A stretch of DNA of 64,000 nucleotides from Alteraurantiacibacter buctensis. GTDB taxonomy: Bacteria > Pseudomonadota > Alphaproteobacteria > Sphingomonadales > Sphingomonadaceae. Below are positions 1-9,902 of this stretch, piece after piece. The DNA lies in contig NZ_WTYV01000004.1 of NCBI RefSeq assembly GCF_009827655.1, positions 124,001 to 188,000 on the forward strand, read 5' to 3'. Numbering within the stretch: position 1 is the first letter of the stretch; every line of letters begins with the position of its first letter. A program made the translations under genes and the position numbers. The notes beneath the pieces were generated by a model that did no database searches, was not told where the DNA came from, and was given only the letters and a program-made list of their open reading frames with translations.

Positions 1-1202
1 ACGGCCAGCGATCCCACGGTGACCGCCAGGCTGTCCCCGGCGGCCACGTCATAGGGATAGCTCTGGTCGGTCAGCAGGCCCATCAACTGGCCGCATTCGC
101 TGGCCTGGGCATCGGCCAGGGGATCATAGCGGCAATCGGGGCCGGAGACGGTAATCGGCGCCTCACGCGTGGTCTGCGCCAGCCCCGGGTTCGCCAGTTC
201 GCCCAGCCCCCAGAATAACGGGAACAACAGCACGATGCTGGCCACATAGCCCCAGATGATGGGCTTCTTACGCCCGATCCGGTCCGACAGGCTGCCGAAC
301 CAGATCATGAATCCGATTGCCGCCAGCGAGCCCAGTCCCACGATCAGCTCAGCCGCGGTATCCTCCACCCGCATCGGCCCCTTCAGGAACGAAAGGGTGG
401 AGAAGAACGCGGTGTAGAACACGATCGTCAGCCCGCAGGCGACACCGAACAGGGCGACGACAATGCGCTTCCTGTTGCCGGGATAGGTGAAGCTTTCCAC
501 GAAGGGATTGTGCGACATCTCGCCCGCTTCCTTCATAGCGCGGAACACCGGGCTTTCGTTCAGCTTCAGCCGCATCCACAGGCTGACCGCCAGCAGGACG
601 ATGGAGATCAGGAATGGCAGGCGCCAGCCCCAGGCGGCAAAGGCATCGGCGGGAATCAGGAAGCGGCAGCCCAGCACCACAAGCAGGCTGAGAATGAATC
701 CGCCCACCACACTGGCCTGGATGAAGCTGGTATAGAAACCCCGCTTCCCCGCCGGGGCATGCTCCGCCACATAGATCGCCGCGCCGCCGTATTCGCCGCC
801 CAGCGCCAGCCCCTGGGCTATGCGCAGCAGGATCACCAGGACCGGCGCGGCATAGCCGATCGTCTCCACCGAAGGCACGAAGCCCACCCCGGCCGTGGCA
901 ATGCCCATCAGCGTTACCGTGACCAAGAAGGTGTACTTGCGGCCCAGCCGGTCTCCCAGATAACCGAACAGCACCGCACCCAGCGGGCGGAAACCGAAGC
1001 CGATGGCGAAGCCCGCCCAGGTCAGCAGCAGCGAGAAAGTGGCATTGTCTGCGGGGAAAAAGGCCTGGCTGACAAAGGCGGCCAGGGTGCCGTAGATGAA
1101 GAAATCATACCATTCGAACACGGTGCCGGCGGACGACGCCGCGATGACTAGGCGGATTTCTTTGGCCGACGGCTCATGTGCCTCGGTCATCTGCGTTGCC
1201 AT
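1..1202 (-). CDS. MFS transporter, metabolite:H+ symporter (MHS) family, 3'-truncated
   Basis: Integral inner-membrane transporter of the MHS branch of the major facilitator superfamily, which imports organic acids or osmolytes with protons. The reading frame opens with ATG at 1202 and runs off the left edge after about 400 codons, so the C-terminus is missing. Early residues include the MHS-type FEWYDFF motif near residue 30, followed by a GYLGDRLGRK loop between helices 2 and 3, LRIAQGLALGGEYGGA in helix 4, and SDRIGRKKPI in the central loop; several hydrophobic helices are visible. It lies 38 bases downstream of the NifU-like gene on the same strand and may be read through from that operon. 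The substrate cannot be told from sequence. Confidence 0.85.
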   Translation of the reverse strand, partial: MATQMTEAHEPSAKEIRLVIAASSAGTVFEWYDFFIYGTLAAFVSQAFFPADNATFSLLLTWAGFAIGFGFRPLGAVLFGYLGDRLGRKYTFLVTVTLMGIATAGVGFVPSVETIGYAAPVLVILLRIAQGLALGGEYGGAAIYVAEHAPAGKRGFYTSFIQASVVGGFILSLLVVLGCRFLIPADAFAAWGWRLPFLISIVLLAVSLWMRLKLNESPVFRAMKEAGEMSHNPFVESFTYPGNRKRIVVALFGVACGLTIVFYTAFFSTLSFLKGPMRVEDTAAELIVGLGSLAAIGFMIWFGSLSDRIGRKKPIIWGYVASIVLLFPLFWGLGELANPGLAQTTREAPITVSGPDCRYDPLADAQASECGQLMGLLTDQSYPYDVAAGDSLAVTVGSLA

Positions 1203-1240
1203 TGTCTTCGATCCCCCGCCTGACCTCGTCGTCGCAGGGA

Positions 1241-1672
1241 CTAGCTGGCTGCGGGCGCGCTGGAAAGGGCCGCGATGGCGGCCTTCCACGGCAGCATGAT
1301 CGCGCCGTGCCGAGCGGGATAGTGACGCGCCGGCTCAAGCATGGCCAGGCCCGGCCAGTCGGGCAAGGGCGCCTCGCCATCCAGCCAGCCCTCGATCCGG
1401 TCATGCATGGCCTGCAGGGCGGCAAGGTCGCAGCCCTTGGCATGCCGGGCGAACAGCGTGGCGCTGGCCTGGCCCACGGCGCAGGCCCGCACCCGCAGGC
1501 CCATCGTGTCGATCCGGCCCGCCTCGTCCAGCGCCAGGTCCACCGCCAGGGTGCTGCCGCAAGTAGGAGCCCGCGCATCGCCATGCAGCGGCAGGTTTTC
1601 CATTGCCGGCCACTGCGCCAGCTCCAGCGTCAGGGCCAGCATTTCGGGCGTGTAGAGGCGTTCGGCGGACAC
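1241..1672 (-). CDS. NifU/IscU/SufU-like iron-sulfur scaffold-family protein with missing ligands
   Basis: A 143-residue protein of the IscU/SufU fold, last gene of the radA-cvpA operon, starting at GTG 1672 one base after the cvpA stop. SufU proteins bind a nascent cluster or zinc with three Cys and one Asp. Here Cys38 (PTCGS) and Cys64 (RACAVGQAS) sit at the first two Cys positions. The usual Asp after the first Cys-Gly is Ser40. In the C-terminal motif (YPARHGAIMLPWKAA) the third Cys position reads as Ala124. Cys81 lies elsewhere and does not match the pattern. The fold assignment is fair, but a scaffold role is doubtful given two absent ligands. It may be an alphaproteobacterial variant with another role. 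The alignment was made by eye. Confidence 0.7.
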   Translation of the reverse strand: MSAERLYTPEMLALTLELAQWPAMENLPLHGDARAPTCGSTLAVDLALDEAGRIDTMGLRVRACAVGQASATLFARHAKGCDLAALQAMHDRIEGWLDGEAPLPDWPGLAMLEPARHYPARHGAIMLPWKAAIAALSSAPAAS

Positions 1673-1673
1673 C

Positions 1674-2207
1674 TCAGTTGTGCCCTTCTACCGATTGCTC
1701 AGCTTCGCTGTGGGCATAGGCGCGCCGCTGCTCGATCAGTTGCACCATGGCTTCGGAACTGGCGTTGACGAACGGATAGGTGCGGGCCGTGCTGATCCAC
1801 AGTGGCCGCCCGCTGGGGCCCCAGACCGCATCGTATCCCAGCACCAGCAGCGAAAAAGCCATCACCACCACAATCACGCCCTTCACCGCGCCGAAGCCGA
1901 AGCCCAGCACCCGGTCGATCGGGCCAAGCGCGGAACCCCGCGCGCTCTTGCCCGCCCTGGCAGCGATCGCGCGCATGGCCAGGTAGGGGATCAGCAGCAG
2001 CAGGGCAAAAGCCAGCAGGGCAGCGCTGATCGGGCCGCCGGTAAAGGCGTGGATGGCTGCCGTCATGTCCGTGTGCAGGAACCGCAGCGCCAGTACGGCC
2101 ACTACCCAGGCAGCGAGCGACAGCATCTCCTGCACGAAACCGCGCATGAAGCCGCCAGCGGCGGTTACGCCCACGATCAGCAGGACCAGGAAATCGAACA
2201 CGGTCAT
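1674..2207 (-). CDS. cvpA: CvpA family membrane protein
   Basis: A 177-residue inner-membrane protein of the colicin V production (CvpA) family. Several hydrophobic helices are visible: residues about 5-23, 27-45, 58-80 and 98-120. The typical N-terminal pattern TVFDFLVLLIVGVTAAGGFMRGF is followed by a Gly-rich segment (GPIDRVLGFGFGAVKGV) that is characteristic of the family. The C-terminal 30 residues are polar. It sits 11 bases after radA and 1 base before the NifU-like gene, so the three are almost certainly one transcript. CvpA proteins have been linked to envelope integrity and, in enterobacteria, to purF operon expression; the role here is not evident. Confidence 0.88.
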   Translation of the reverse strand: MTVFDFLVLLIVGVTAAGGFMRGFVQEMLSLAAWVVAVLALRFLHTDMTAAIHAFTGGPISAALLAFALLLLIPYLAMRAIAARAGKSARGSALGPIDRVLGFGFGAVKGVIVVVMAFSLLVLGYDAVWGPSGRPLWISTARTYPFVNASSEAMVQLIEQRRAYAHSEAEQSVEGHN

Positions 2208-2218
2208 CGCCCGCCAGC

Positions 2219-3598
2219 CTATGCCGATGCCATCACCCGGTCAACGAGCGCGGCGAGCCCGGGCAGCCCGGCATAGCGCATGCCTCCTTTGGCCGGGCCT
2301 TCCCCGCTCGCCTCGCTGCGTGGGCCGGTGGCCTGGTCGAAGCCCAGCTTGGCCGCTTCCTTGAGGCGCAGGTTGCCGTGGGCCACCGGGCGGATCTCGC
2401 CCGATAGAGAGACCTCGCCGAACCATACCGAACGCATCGGCAACGGCTTGTCCGCCAGCGCCGAAACCAGCGCGGCAGCGACTGCTAGATCTGCCGCCGG
2501 GTCAGCCAGACGATAGCCGCCGGCCACGTTGAGATAGACCTCTGCCGAGGAGAAGTTGAGCCCGTAGCGGGCCTCAAGCACGGCCAGCAGCATGGCCATG
2601 CGGCCGCTGTCCCAGCCCACTACCGCGCGGCGCGGGGTGGCGCCCGATTGCAGCCGCACGATCAGCGCCTGGATTTCCACCAGCACGGGCCGGGTGCCTT
2701 CCAGTGCCGGGAACACGGCGCTGCCCGCCACCGGCTCGTCCCGCCCGGTGAGGAACAGCATGGAAGGGTTGCCAACCTCGACCAGCCCCTGCCCTTCCAT
2801 GGCGAAGACGCCGATCTCGTCCACCGCGCCGAAACGGTTCTTCAGCGCGCGCAGGATGCGGTACTGATGGCTGCGCTCGCCCTCGAAGCTCATCACCACG
2901 TCCACCATGTGCTCCAGCACGCGTGGCCCGGCGATGGAGCCATCCTTGGTGACATGGCCCACCAGCACCAGGGCGACGTTGTTTTCCTTGGCGTAGCGGA
3001 TCAGTTCAAAGGCGCTGGCGCGGACCTGGCTGACAGTGCCCGGCGCACCCTCGATCATGTCGGAATGCATCGTCTGGATCGAATCGATCACCACCAGCGC
3101 GGGCGGCGGGCCATCGGCCAGCGTGGTAAGGATATCGCGCACCGATGTGGCACTGGCGAGCTTCAGCGGCGCATCGGCCAGGCCCAGCCGTGTGGCGCGC
3201 AGCCGCACCTGGCCGGCGGCCTCTTCACCGCTGATGTAGACGGCAAGGCCGCCTCCGCGGGCCACGCTGGCTGCAGCCTGCAGCAGCAGGGTCGATTTGC
3301 CGATGCCCGGCTCTCCACCCATCAGGATGGCGCTGCCCGGCACGATACCGCCGCCCAGCGCCCGGTCCAGCTCGGCAATACCACTGCTCTGGCGGACAAG
3401 CGGCCTGGTGGGGGTGTCCAGCGCCTCGAAAGCGATCACCCGGCCCCCGGCAGAAAGATCATGCTTGGCGGTGAAAACCGACTCCGGCGCTTCCTCGGTA
3501 AGGGTGTTCCACGCCCCGCAATCGGCGCACTGGCCCTGCCAGCGGTGGGTAACGCTGCCGCATTCGGTGCAGACATATCGGCGTTTGGGCTTGGCCAT
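2219..3598 (-). CDS. radA: DNA repair protein RadA/Sms
   Basis: RadA is a hexameric, DnaB-like branch-migration helicase that processes recombination intermediates. The 459-residue protein has all expected parts: an N-terminal four-Cys zinc finger (CTECG...CADCGAW, residues about 10-30), a Walker A motif GGEPGIGKST near residue 95, the RadA-specific KNRFG motif near 255, and a C-terminal Lon-protease-like domain (about 290-455) with GEVSLSGEIRPV. Start ATG at 3598 gives the standard N-terminus MAKPKRRYVC. It heads a minus-strand operon with cvpA and the NifU-like gene. A GAAC-N7-GAAC element matching the alphaproteobacterial LexA box lies 19 bases upstream of the start codon, suggesting SOS control. 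Confidence 0.97.
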   Translation of the reverse strand: MAKPKRRYVCTECGSVTHRWQGQCADCGAWNTLTEEAPESVFTAKHDLSAGGRVIAFEALDTPTRPLVRQSSGIAELDRALGGGIVPGSAILMGGEPGIGKSTLLLQAAASVARGGGLAVYISGEEAAGQVRLRATRLGLADAPLKLASATSVRDILTTLADGPPPALVVIDSIQTMHSDMIEGAPGTVSQVRASAFELIRYAKENNVALVLVGHVTKDGSIAGPRVLEHMVDVVMSFEGERSHQYRILRALKNRFGAVDEIGVFAMEGQGLVEVGNPSMLFLTGRDEPVAGSAVFPALEGTRPVLVEIQALIVRLQSGATPRRAVVGWDSGRMAMLLAVLEARYGLNFSSAEVYLNVAGGYRLADPAADLAVAAALVSALADKPLPMRSVWFGEVSLSGEIRPVAHGNLRLKEAAKLGFDQATGPRSEASGEGPAKGGMRYAGLPGLAALVDRVMASA

Positions 3599-3616
3599 AG
3601 TGGCATTGCCTAATCA

Positions 3617-3631
3617 GAACATAGGTGGAAC
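3617..3631. promoter_or_regulatory. Putative LexA (SOS) box between radA and patatin gene
   Basis: The plus strand reads GAACATAGGTGGAAC, that is GAAC-N7-GAAC, equal to GTTC-N7-GTTC on the minus strand. This is the direct-repeat LexA operator known from Rhodobacter, Sinorhizobium and Caulobacter. It lies 19 bases upstream of the radA ATG (minus) and 55 bases upstream of the patatin ATG (plus), so it could repress either or both. The match to both half sites and to spacing is exact. Confidence 0.7.
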
Positions 3632-3685
3632 GCAATGGGCATGTGCGATTGCCAAGCGCGCTTTCCACCTGCACAAGGTGTAACC

Positions 3686-6007
3686 ATGCGCCAGAAGGAA
3701 CTCCGCATTGCCCTGATCTGTTACGGCGGCGTCAGCCTGGCTGTGTACATGCATGGCGTCACCAAGGAAATCTGGCACCTCGCCCGCGCCAGCCGGGCCT
3801 TTCATGCGCGGGAAATTTCTGGAATTGCAGGGGAAAAAGGCAGCGCGGCGATTTACGCCGAAATGCTGGATACCATCGCACGAGAGCAGGGCCTGGCTCT
3901 GCGGGTCCTGCCCGATATCCTGACCGGCGCCAGCGCGGGCGGCATAAACGCGGTGTTCCTGGCCCAGGCTGTGAATTCCGGCCAGTCGCTTGATCCGCTG
4001 ACCGACCTGTGGCTGGAAACGGCCGATGTCGACCGGCTGCTCGATCCGGCAGCAGATGTCTGGACCCGCACTGTCAAGTTCTGGGCGCCGCCAGTGGTGC
4101 AACTGCTCCTGTCCCGTCCCGGCAACGTGGTGTCGGAAAGCGTCGCCCCGGAAATGCGGCAGGAAGTGCGCGGCAAACTGGCGCAGTTCGTGCGCAGCCG
4201 GTGGTTCGAGCCGCCCTTTTCCGGCTATGGCTTCTCTGCCCTGCTGGCCGATGCGCTGCAGGCGATGGCCGCAGGTCCGCCGGGCGAGCCCCTGTTGCCG
4301 CCAGGCCACCCGGTTGATCTGTCTGTCACTGCCACCGATTTCCACGGCTATCGCCAGCGGCTCCAACTCAACAGCCCGCCCGTGGTGGAAGAGAGCGAGC
4401 ACCGGCTGACCATCGGCTTTCGCAGCCGGGTGCCGCAGCAGGCCGGCCATGCGCTGGCCCCGCTGCCCGAATTGCTACTGGCGGCGCGCTCCACCGCCAG
4501 CTTCCCCGGCGCCTTTCCGCCGCTGCGTCTGGGAGAGATCGACCGGCTGGCGGCAGACCGGGGCTTTGCCTGGCCGGGGCGCGAGGCTTTCCTCGCCCGC
4601 GTGATGCCAGCGCGCCAGAGCGCGGCAGAGTGCGAAGCGGTCTCGCTGATCGACGGATCGGTGCTGGTCAACGCGCCGTTCTCTGAGGCCATGAGTGCGC
4701 TGCAGGACCGGCCTGCCCAGCGCGAGGTGGACCGGCGCTTCGTCTACATCGACCCTACGCCCGATGCAGCCACCCGGGCACTGGCCCCGCAGGGAGATGT
4801 CGGCTTCTTTCGCGCGATCTTCGGCTCGATTTCCTCGATCCCGCGCGAACAGCCGATCCGTGACAACCTGGAAGCGATTGGCGCGCAATCGCGCGAGGCA
4901 GCCCGCTTGCAACGCATGGTGGAAACCTTGCGCCCTGATGTGGAACGGACGGTTGAGAAGCTGTTTGGCGGCACCTTCTTCCTCGATCGGCCGACGTCGG
5001 CGCGGCTGTCTGCCTGGCGGGCCAAGGCCCAGCAGGCGGCGGCGGAGCAGGCGGGTTATGCCTTCCACTCCTATGCCCAGGCCAAGTTCGCCGGCATCGT
5101 CGACCGGCTGGCAAAGTTGATCGAGGCCCACGTTCCCGGGTTGCACGCAGAAGGGGGATCACTGGCGGATTTGCTCACCAGCTATCTCGATGCGGCAGGC
5201 CTCGGCGCATTGGGCGGTAGCAAGGGCGGCGCCAGCGAAGAGGCCATCGCCTTTTTCCGCGCGCACGACATCGGCTATCGCATCCGCCGCCTGCGCCTGA
5301 TCGCCCGCCGCCTGACGCGTGAATGGGATGACGATCCGGAAGTCACCGATGCCGACCGCGATGCCGCACGCGAGGTGATCTATTGCATGCTGGCGCTCTA
5401 TTTCGCCCGGGAGGGTAGCGATGCGCTGGGGCCGCAGTTTTCGCATGTGGCCGAGCGGGTGCTTATCGATCCCGGCCCGGTGCTGGCGGAAATCGCCCGC
5501 CTGCGCCAACTGGAAGCGCTGGATGAGCAGGCCGAGGCGATGCTGGCCGCCGGGCTGGAGGCCATGCCCCGCCCGCTGCGGCGCAAGGTGCTGATGGCCT
5601 ACCTTGGCTTTGCCTTCTACGATGTTGCCACCCTGCCCCTGCTGCGTAACGAAGGGCTGACCGAGTTCGACCCGGTAAAGGTTGACCGCATTTCGCCAGA
5701 GGATGCCGCATCAATCCGTGGGGGCGGTTGTGCGGCCACCTTGCGCGGCATCGAGTTCTACAACTTCGGCGCCTTCTTCAGCCGCGCCTATCGCGAGAAC
5801 GATTACCTGTGGGGCCGCCTGCACGGCGCGGAAAGGATGGTTGACCTGCTCCTTTCCGCCACCATTGCGCCATTGGCGCCAGATGCGATCCGGGCAATCA
5901 AGCGTCGCCTGTTCATGGCCATCCTTGACGAGGAACAGCCGCGCCTGCGGGCCGACCCGGCGCTGATTCCCGGCCTCAGGCGCGAGGTGGCTGCGCGCCT
6001 GGGCTAA
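3686..6007 (+). CDS. Patatin-like phospholipase family protein (large, DUF3376-type)
   Basis: A 773-residue patatin-fold lipid acyl hydrolase with a Ser-Asp dyad. The oxyanion-hole stretch CYGGVSLAVYMHGVTKEIW is at residues 12-30, the nucleophile elbow GASAGG places Ser83, and DGSVLVNAPF places the catalytic Asp323. A long helical C-terminal region (about 390-770) without signal peptide or membrane segment follows, as in the larger DUF3376-type patatins. ATG 3686 is preferred over the in-frame ATG 3635 because AAGGTG lies just upstream and the conserved N-terminus begins there. The gene is divergent from radA and shares with it a LexA-type site. Its stop overlaps the dnaJ stop by four bases (CTAA). 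The lipid substrate is unknown. Confidence 0.88.
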   Translation: MRQKELRIALICYGGVSLAVYMHGVTKEIWHLARASRAFHAREISGIAGEKGSAAIYAEMLDTIAREQGLALRVLPDILTGASAGGINAVFLAQAVNSGQSLDPLTDLWLETADVDRLLDPAADVWTRTVKFWAPPVVQLLLSRPGNVVSESVAPEMRQEVRGKLAQFVRSRWFEPPFSGYGFSALLADALQAMAAGPPGEPLLPPGHPVDLSVTATDFHGYRQRLQLNSPPVVEESEHRLTIGFRSRVPQQAGHALAPLPELLLAARSTASFPGAFPPLRLGEIDRLAADRGFAWPGREAFLARVMPARQSAAECEAVSLIDGSVLVNAPFSEAMSALQDRPAQREVDRRFVYIDPTPDAATRALAPQGDVGFFRAIFGSISSIPREQPIRDNLEAIGAQSREAARLQRMVETLRPDVERTVEKLFGGTFFLDRPTSARLSAWRAKAQQAAAEQAGYAFHSYAQAKFAGIVDRLAKLIEAHVPGLHAEGGSLADLLTSYLDAAGLGALGGSKGGASEEAIAFFRAHDIGYRIRRLRLIARRLTREWDDDPEVTDADRDAAREVIYCMLALYFAREGSDALGPQFSHVAERVLIDPGPVLAEIARLRQLEALDEQAEAMLAAGLEAMPRPLRRKVLMAYLGFAFYDVATLPLLRNEGLTEFDPVKVDRISPEDAASIRGGGCAATLRGIEFYNFGAFFSRAYRENDYLWGRLHGAERMVDLLLSATIAPLAPDAIRAIKRRLFMAILDEEQPRLRADPALIPGLRREVAARLG

Positions 6008-7131
6008 CCTGAAAAGGCGTCCTTCAACCGGTCGAAGAAGCCGCGGCTTTCCGGGCATTCCTCGCCCGTTTCCGTCTCGCGGAACTCGCACAGCAATTCC
6101 TTCTGGCGGGCGGTGAGGCGGGTGGGCGTTTCCACCTGCACCTCCACCACCAGATCGCCCCGCCCGCGTCCCTGAAGGACCGGCATGCCGGCCCCGCGCT
6201 TGCGCAACTGCTTGCCGCTCTGGATGCCGGCGGAAATGTCGATCCTGTGCGTTTCGCCATCCAGACCCGGAATTTCCACGCTGCCACCCAGTGCTGCGGT
6301 GGTGAAACTGATCGGCATCCGGGTGAACAGGGCCGTGCCTTCCCGCTCGAACACCGCGTGACGGCGCACCTGAATGAAGATGTAGAGATCGCCCGCCGGA
6401 GCGCCCATCGGCCCTGCTTCGCCCTTGCCGGCCAGTCGGATACGGGTGCCGTTATCCACGCCTGGGGGAATATCCACCTGCAGTTTCTGGATGGTGTCGC
6501 TTCGCCCTTCACCGCCGCAATCGCGGCAGGGCTTTTCCAGCATCTCGCCCCGGCCGTGGCATTGCGGACAGGGCCGTTCGATCACGAACAGGCCCTGCTG
6601 CGCGCGGACCTTGCCGTGCCCGTGGCAGGTGCCGCAGGCACGACGGCCGGTGCCGGGGGTTGCCCCGCTGCCAGAGCAGGTGGTGCAGGCGGTGGCCACT
6701 TCCACCTCGATCTCGGCCTGCTTGCCATGGAAGGCATCTTCAAGCCCGATCTCCAGGTCATAGCGCAGGTCAGCACCGCGGCGCGGCCGGGCACGCCCGC
6801 CGCCGCCAAAGGCGCTGCCAAAGATTGTCTCGAAGATATCACCGATATCGCCGAAGTCCGCGCCGCCGGCAAAACCGCCCGCGCCGGGTCCTCCGCCGCC
6901 TTGGGTGAAGGCGGCATGGCCATAGCGGTCATAGGCCGCGCGCTTCTGCGGATCCTTCAGGCAATCATACGCCACACTGATCGCCTTGAAGCGGGCTTCT
7001 GCCTCGGCATCGCCCGGATTGCGGTCCGGGTGCCACTTCATAGCCAGCTTGCGATAGGCGCGCTTTATGGTGTCGCCGTCGGCGGTGCGTTCCACCTCCA
7101 GCAATTGGTAGAAATCGATGTCGGTCGACAT
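6004..7131 (-). CDS. dnaJ: Molecular chaperone DnaJ (Hsp40)
   Basis: Co-chaperone that delivers unfolded substrates to DnaK and stimulates its ATPase. The 375-residue protein has an N-terminal J domain with the HPD motif at residues 34-36, a Gly/Phe-rich linker (about 75-110), four CxxCxGxG zinc-binding repeats (CTTCSGSG, CGTCHGHG, CPQCHGRG, CRDCGGEG; about 145-215), and a C-terminal substrate-binding region. ATG 7131 is chosen because the J domain starts immediately after it and GAGGGG lies just upstream; an in-frame extension to 7173 would run into the intercistronic hairpin. It is the second gene of dnaK-dnaJ and converges with the patatin gene. Confidence 0.97.
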   Translation of the reverse strand: MSTDIDFYQLLEVERTADGDTIKRAYRKLAMKWHPDRNPGDAEAEARFKAISVAYDCLKDPQKRAAYDRYGHAAFTQGGGGPGAGGFAGGADFGDIGDIFETIFGSAFGGGGRARPRRGADLRYDLEIGLEDAFHGKQAEIEVEVATACTTCSGSGATPGTGRRACGTCHGHGKVRAQQGLFVIERPCPQCHGRGEMLEKPCRDCGGEGRSDTIQKLQVDIPPGVDNGTRIRLAGKGEAGPMGAPAGDLYIFIQVRRHAVFEREGTALFTRMPISFTTAALGGSVEIPGLDGETHRIDISAGIQSGKQLRKRGAGMPVLQGRGRGDLVVEVQVETPTRLTARQKELLCEFRETETGEECPESRGFFDRLKDAFSG

Positions 7132-7143
7132 GCGGGACCCCTC

Positions 7144-7182
7144 AAAAACCTGCCGCCACCGGCACGATTGCACCGGTGGCGG
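7144..7182 (-). terminator. Intercistronic hairpin with U-run between dnaK and dnaJ (attenuator)
   Basis: On the minus strand a perfect 10-bp stem (CCGCCACCGG / CCGGTGGCGG, arms at 7173-7182 and 7153-7162) with a 10-base loop is followed after CAGG by TTTTT and then the dnaJ ribosome-binding region. It lies wholly inside the 72-base dnaK-dnaJ gap. It has the form of an intrinsic terminator and probably allows partial read-through. Confidence 0.6.
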
Positions 7183-7203
7183 GCTGGCTTTCCATCAGGC
7201 TGA

Positions 7204-9129
<1,926 letters not shown>

Positions 9130-9231
9130 TTAATCCCCACTCTTTCCAAATGTTGACGCCGCGCTTCCAGTCCCCCGACTGTGCAGCAAGACCGTGTTGG
9201 CGGCTCGATCAGAACTTGTGTTCGAGGCGCG

Positions 9232-9259
9232 ATATAGGTGGCGTTTTGGCCGCGACAAG
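9232..9259 (-). promoter_or_regulatory. RpoH (sigma-32)-like promoter for dnaK
   Basis: On the minus strand CTTGTC (9259-9254) is followed by a 15-base spacer and CCTATAT (9238-9232). This resembles the alphaproteobacterial RpoH pattern (CTTG, then C-Y-TATNT about 17-18 bases on). It lies about 105 bases upstream of the dnaK ATG and points towards it. Transcription would start near 9225 and leave a leader of roughly 95 bases. The match was made by eye. Confidence 0.55.
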
Positions 9260-9330
9260 AGACCTGCCCACTTGGCACGGACACCGGGGCAACCTACAAC
9301 CGGGCCAAGGCAATATCGAAGGGGATGCAC

Positions 9331-9816
9331 ATGGCTAAGACAACCTGGGTGGGCGCGCTGGCACCGGCGGCGCTGCTGCTGGTCACCGCAGGCTGCAGCA
9401 GCGAACCGGAGGCGCCGGTCGAGACTGCGCCGGAGGCACCCGAGGGCATTTCGGTAGCCGACGGGCGGATGAACCTTCCGGCCGTCAGCGGCAACCCGGC
9501 CGCAGTCTATTTCACCATCACCAACGATGGGGCGGAAATGCAGATGATCCGCTCGGTCCATGTCGAAGGTGCGGAGAGCGCCATGCTGCACGAGACAAGC
9601 GAGTGGAGCGGCCAGGTGGACATGCAGGAACTGACGCAGGTTGCCGTGGAGGCCGGCGAGACTCTGGCCTTCGCCCCGGGCGGCAAGCACGTGATGGCCA
9701 TGAACGTGGATCCCGCCCTGCAGCCTGGCGGCGAGGTGGAGGTTACCCTCACCTTCGTGCGCGGCGACAAGGTCAGCTTCCCGGCGCGGGTGCTGGCGCC
9801 TGGTGACGAGGGCTGA
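9331..9816 (+). CDS. Periplasmic copper chaperone PCu(A)C-type lipoprotein
   Basis: A 161-residue PCu(A)C-family (formerly DUF461) protein. PCu(A)C proteins bind Cu(I) outside the cytoplasmic membrane and help metallate the Cu-A centre of cytochrome c oxidase. A lipoprotein signal with VTAGC places the lipidated Cys at residue 22, followed by an acidic Pro-rich linker. The copper-site residues are recognisable as MLHET, VDMQEL and the C-terminal GGKHVMAMN, a Met/His pattern typical of the family. ATG 9331 is chosen over ATG 9325 because GAAGGGG then lies at proper spacing. No oxidase genes are nearby; the gene is divergent from dnaK. Confidence 0.87.
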   Translation: MAKTTWVGALAPAALLLVTAGCSSEPEAPVETAPEAPEGISVADGRMNLPAVSGNPAAVYFTITNDGAEMQMIRSVHVEGAESAMLHETSEWSGQVDMQELTQVAVEAGETLAFAPGGKHVMAMNVDPALQPGGEVEVTLTFVRGDKVSFPARVLAPGDEG

Positions 9817-9902
9817 CGGGTCTGGCCCCGGCAGACCCCGCCCCTTGCCCCGTTGGCGGAACGCGCCCCCTCTCCCCCGGAGAGGTTGCGCTGGCCCGCA
9901 GC

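Noticed and set aside
9130-9330. Search for a CIRCE operator in the dnaK leader
   Set aside because: No TTAGCACTC/GAGTGCTAA pair is present; a GAAC-TTGT-GTTC inverted repeat at 9211-9222 is too short to count.
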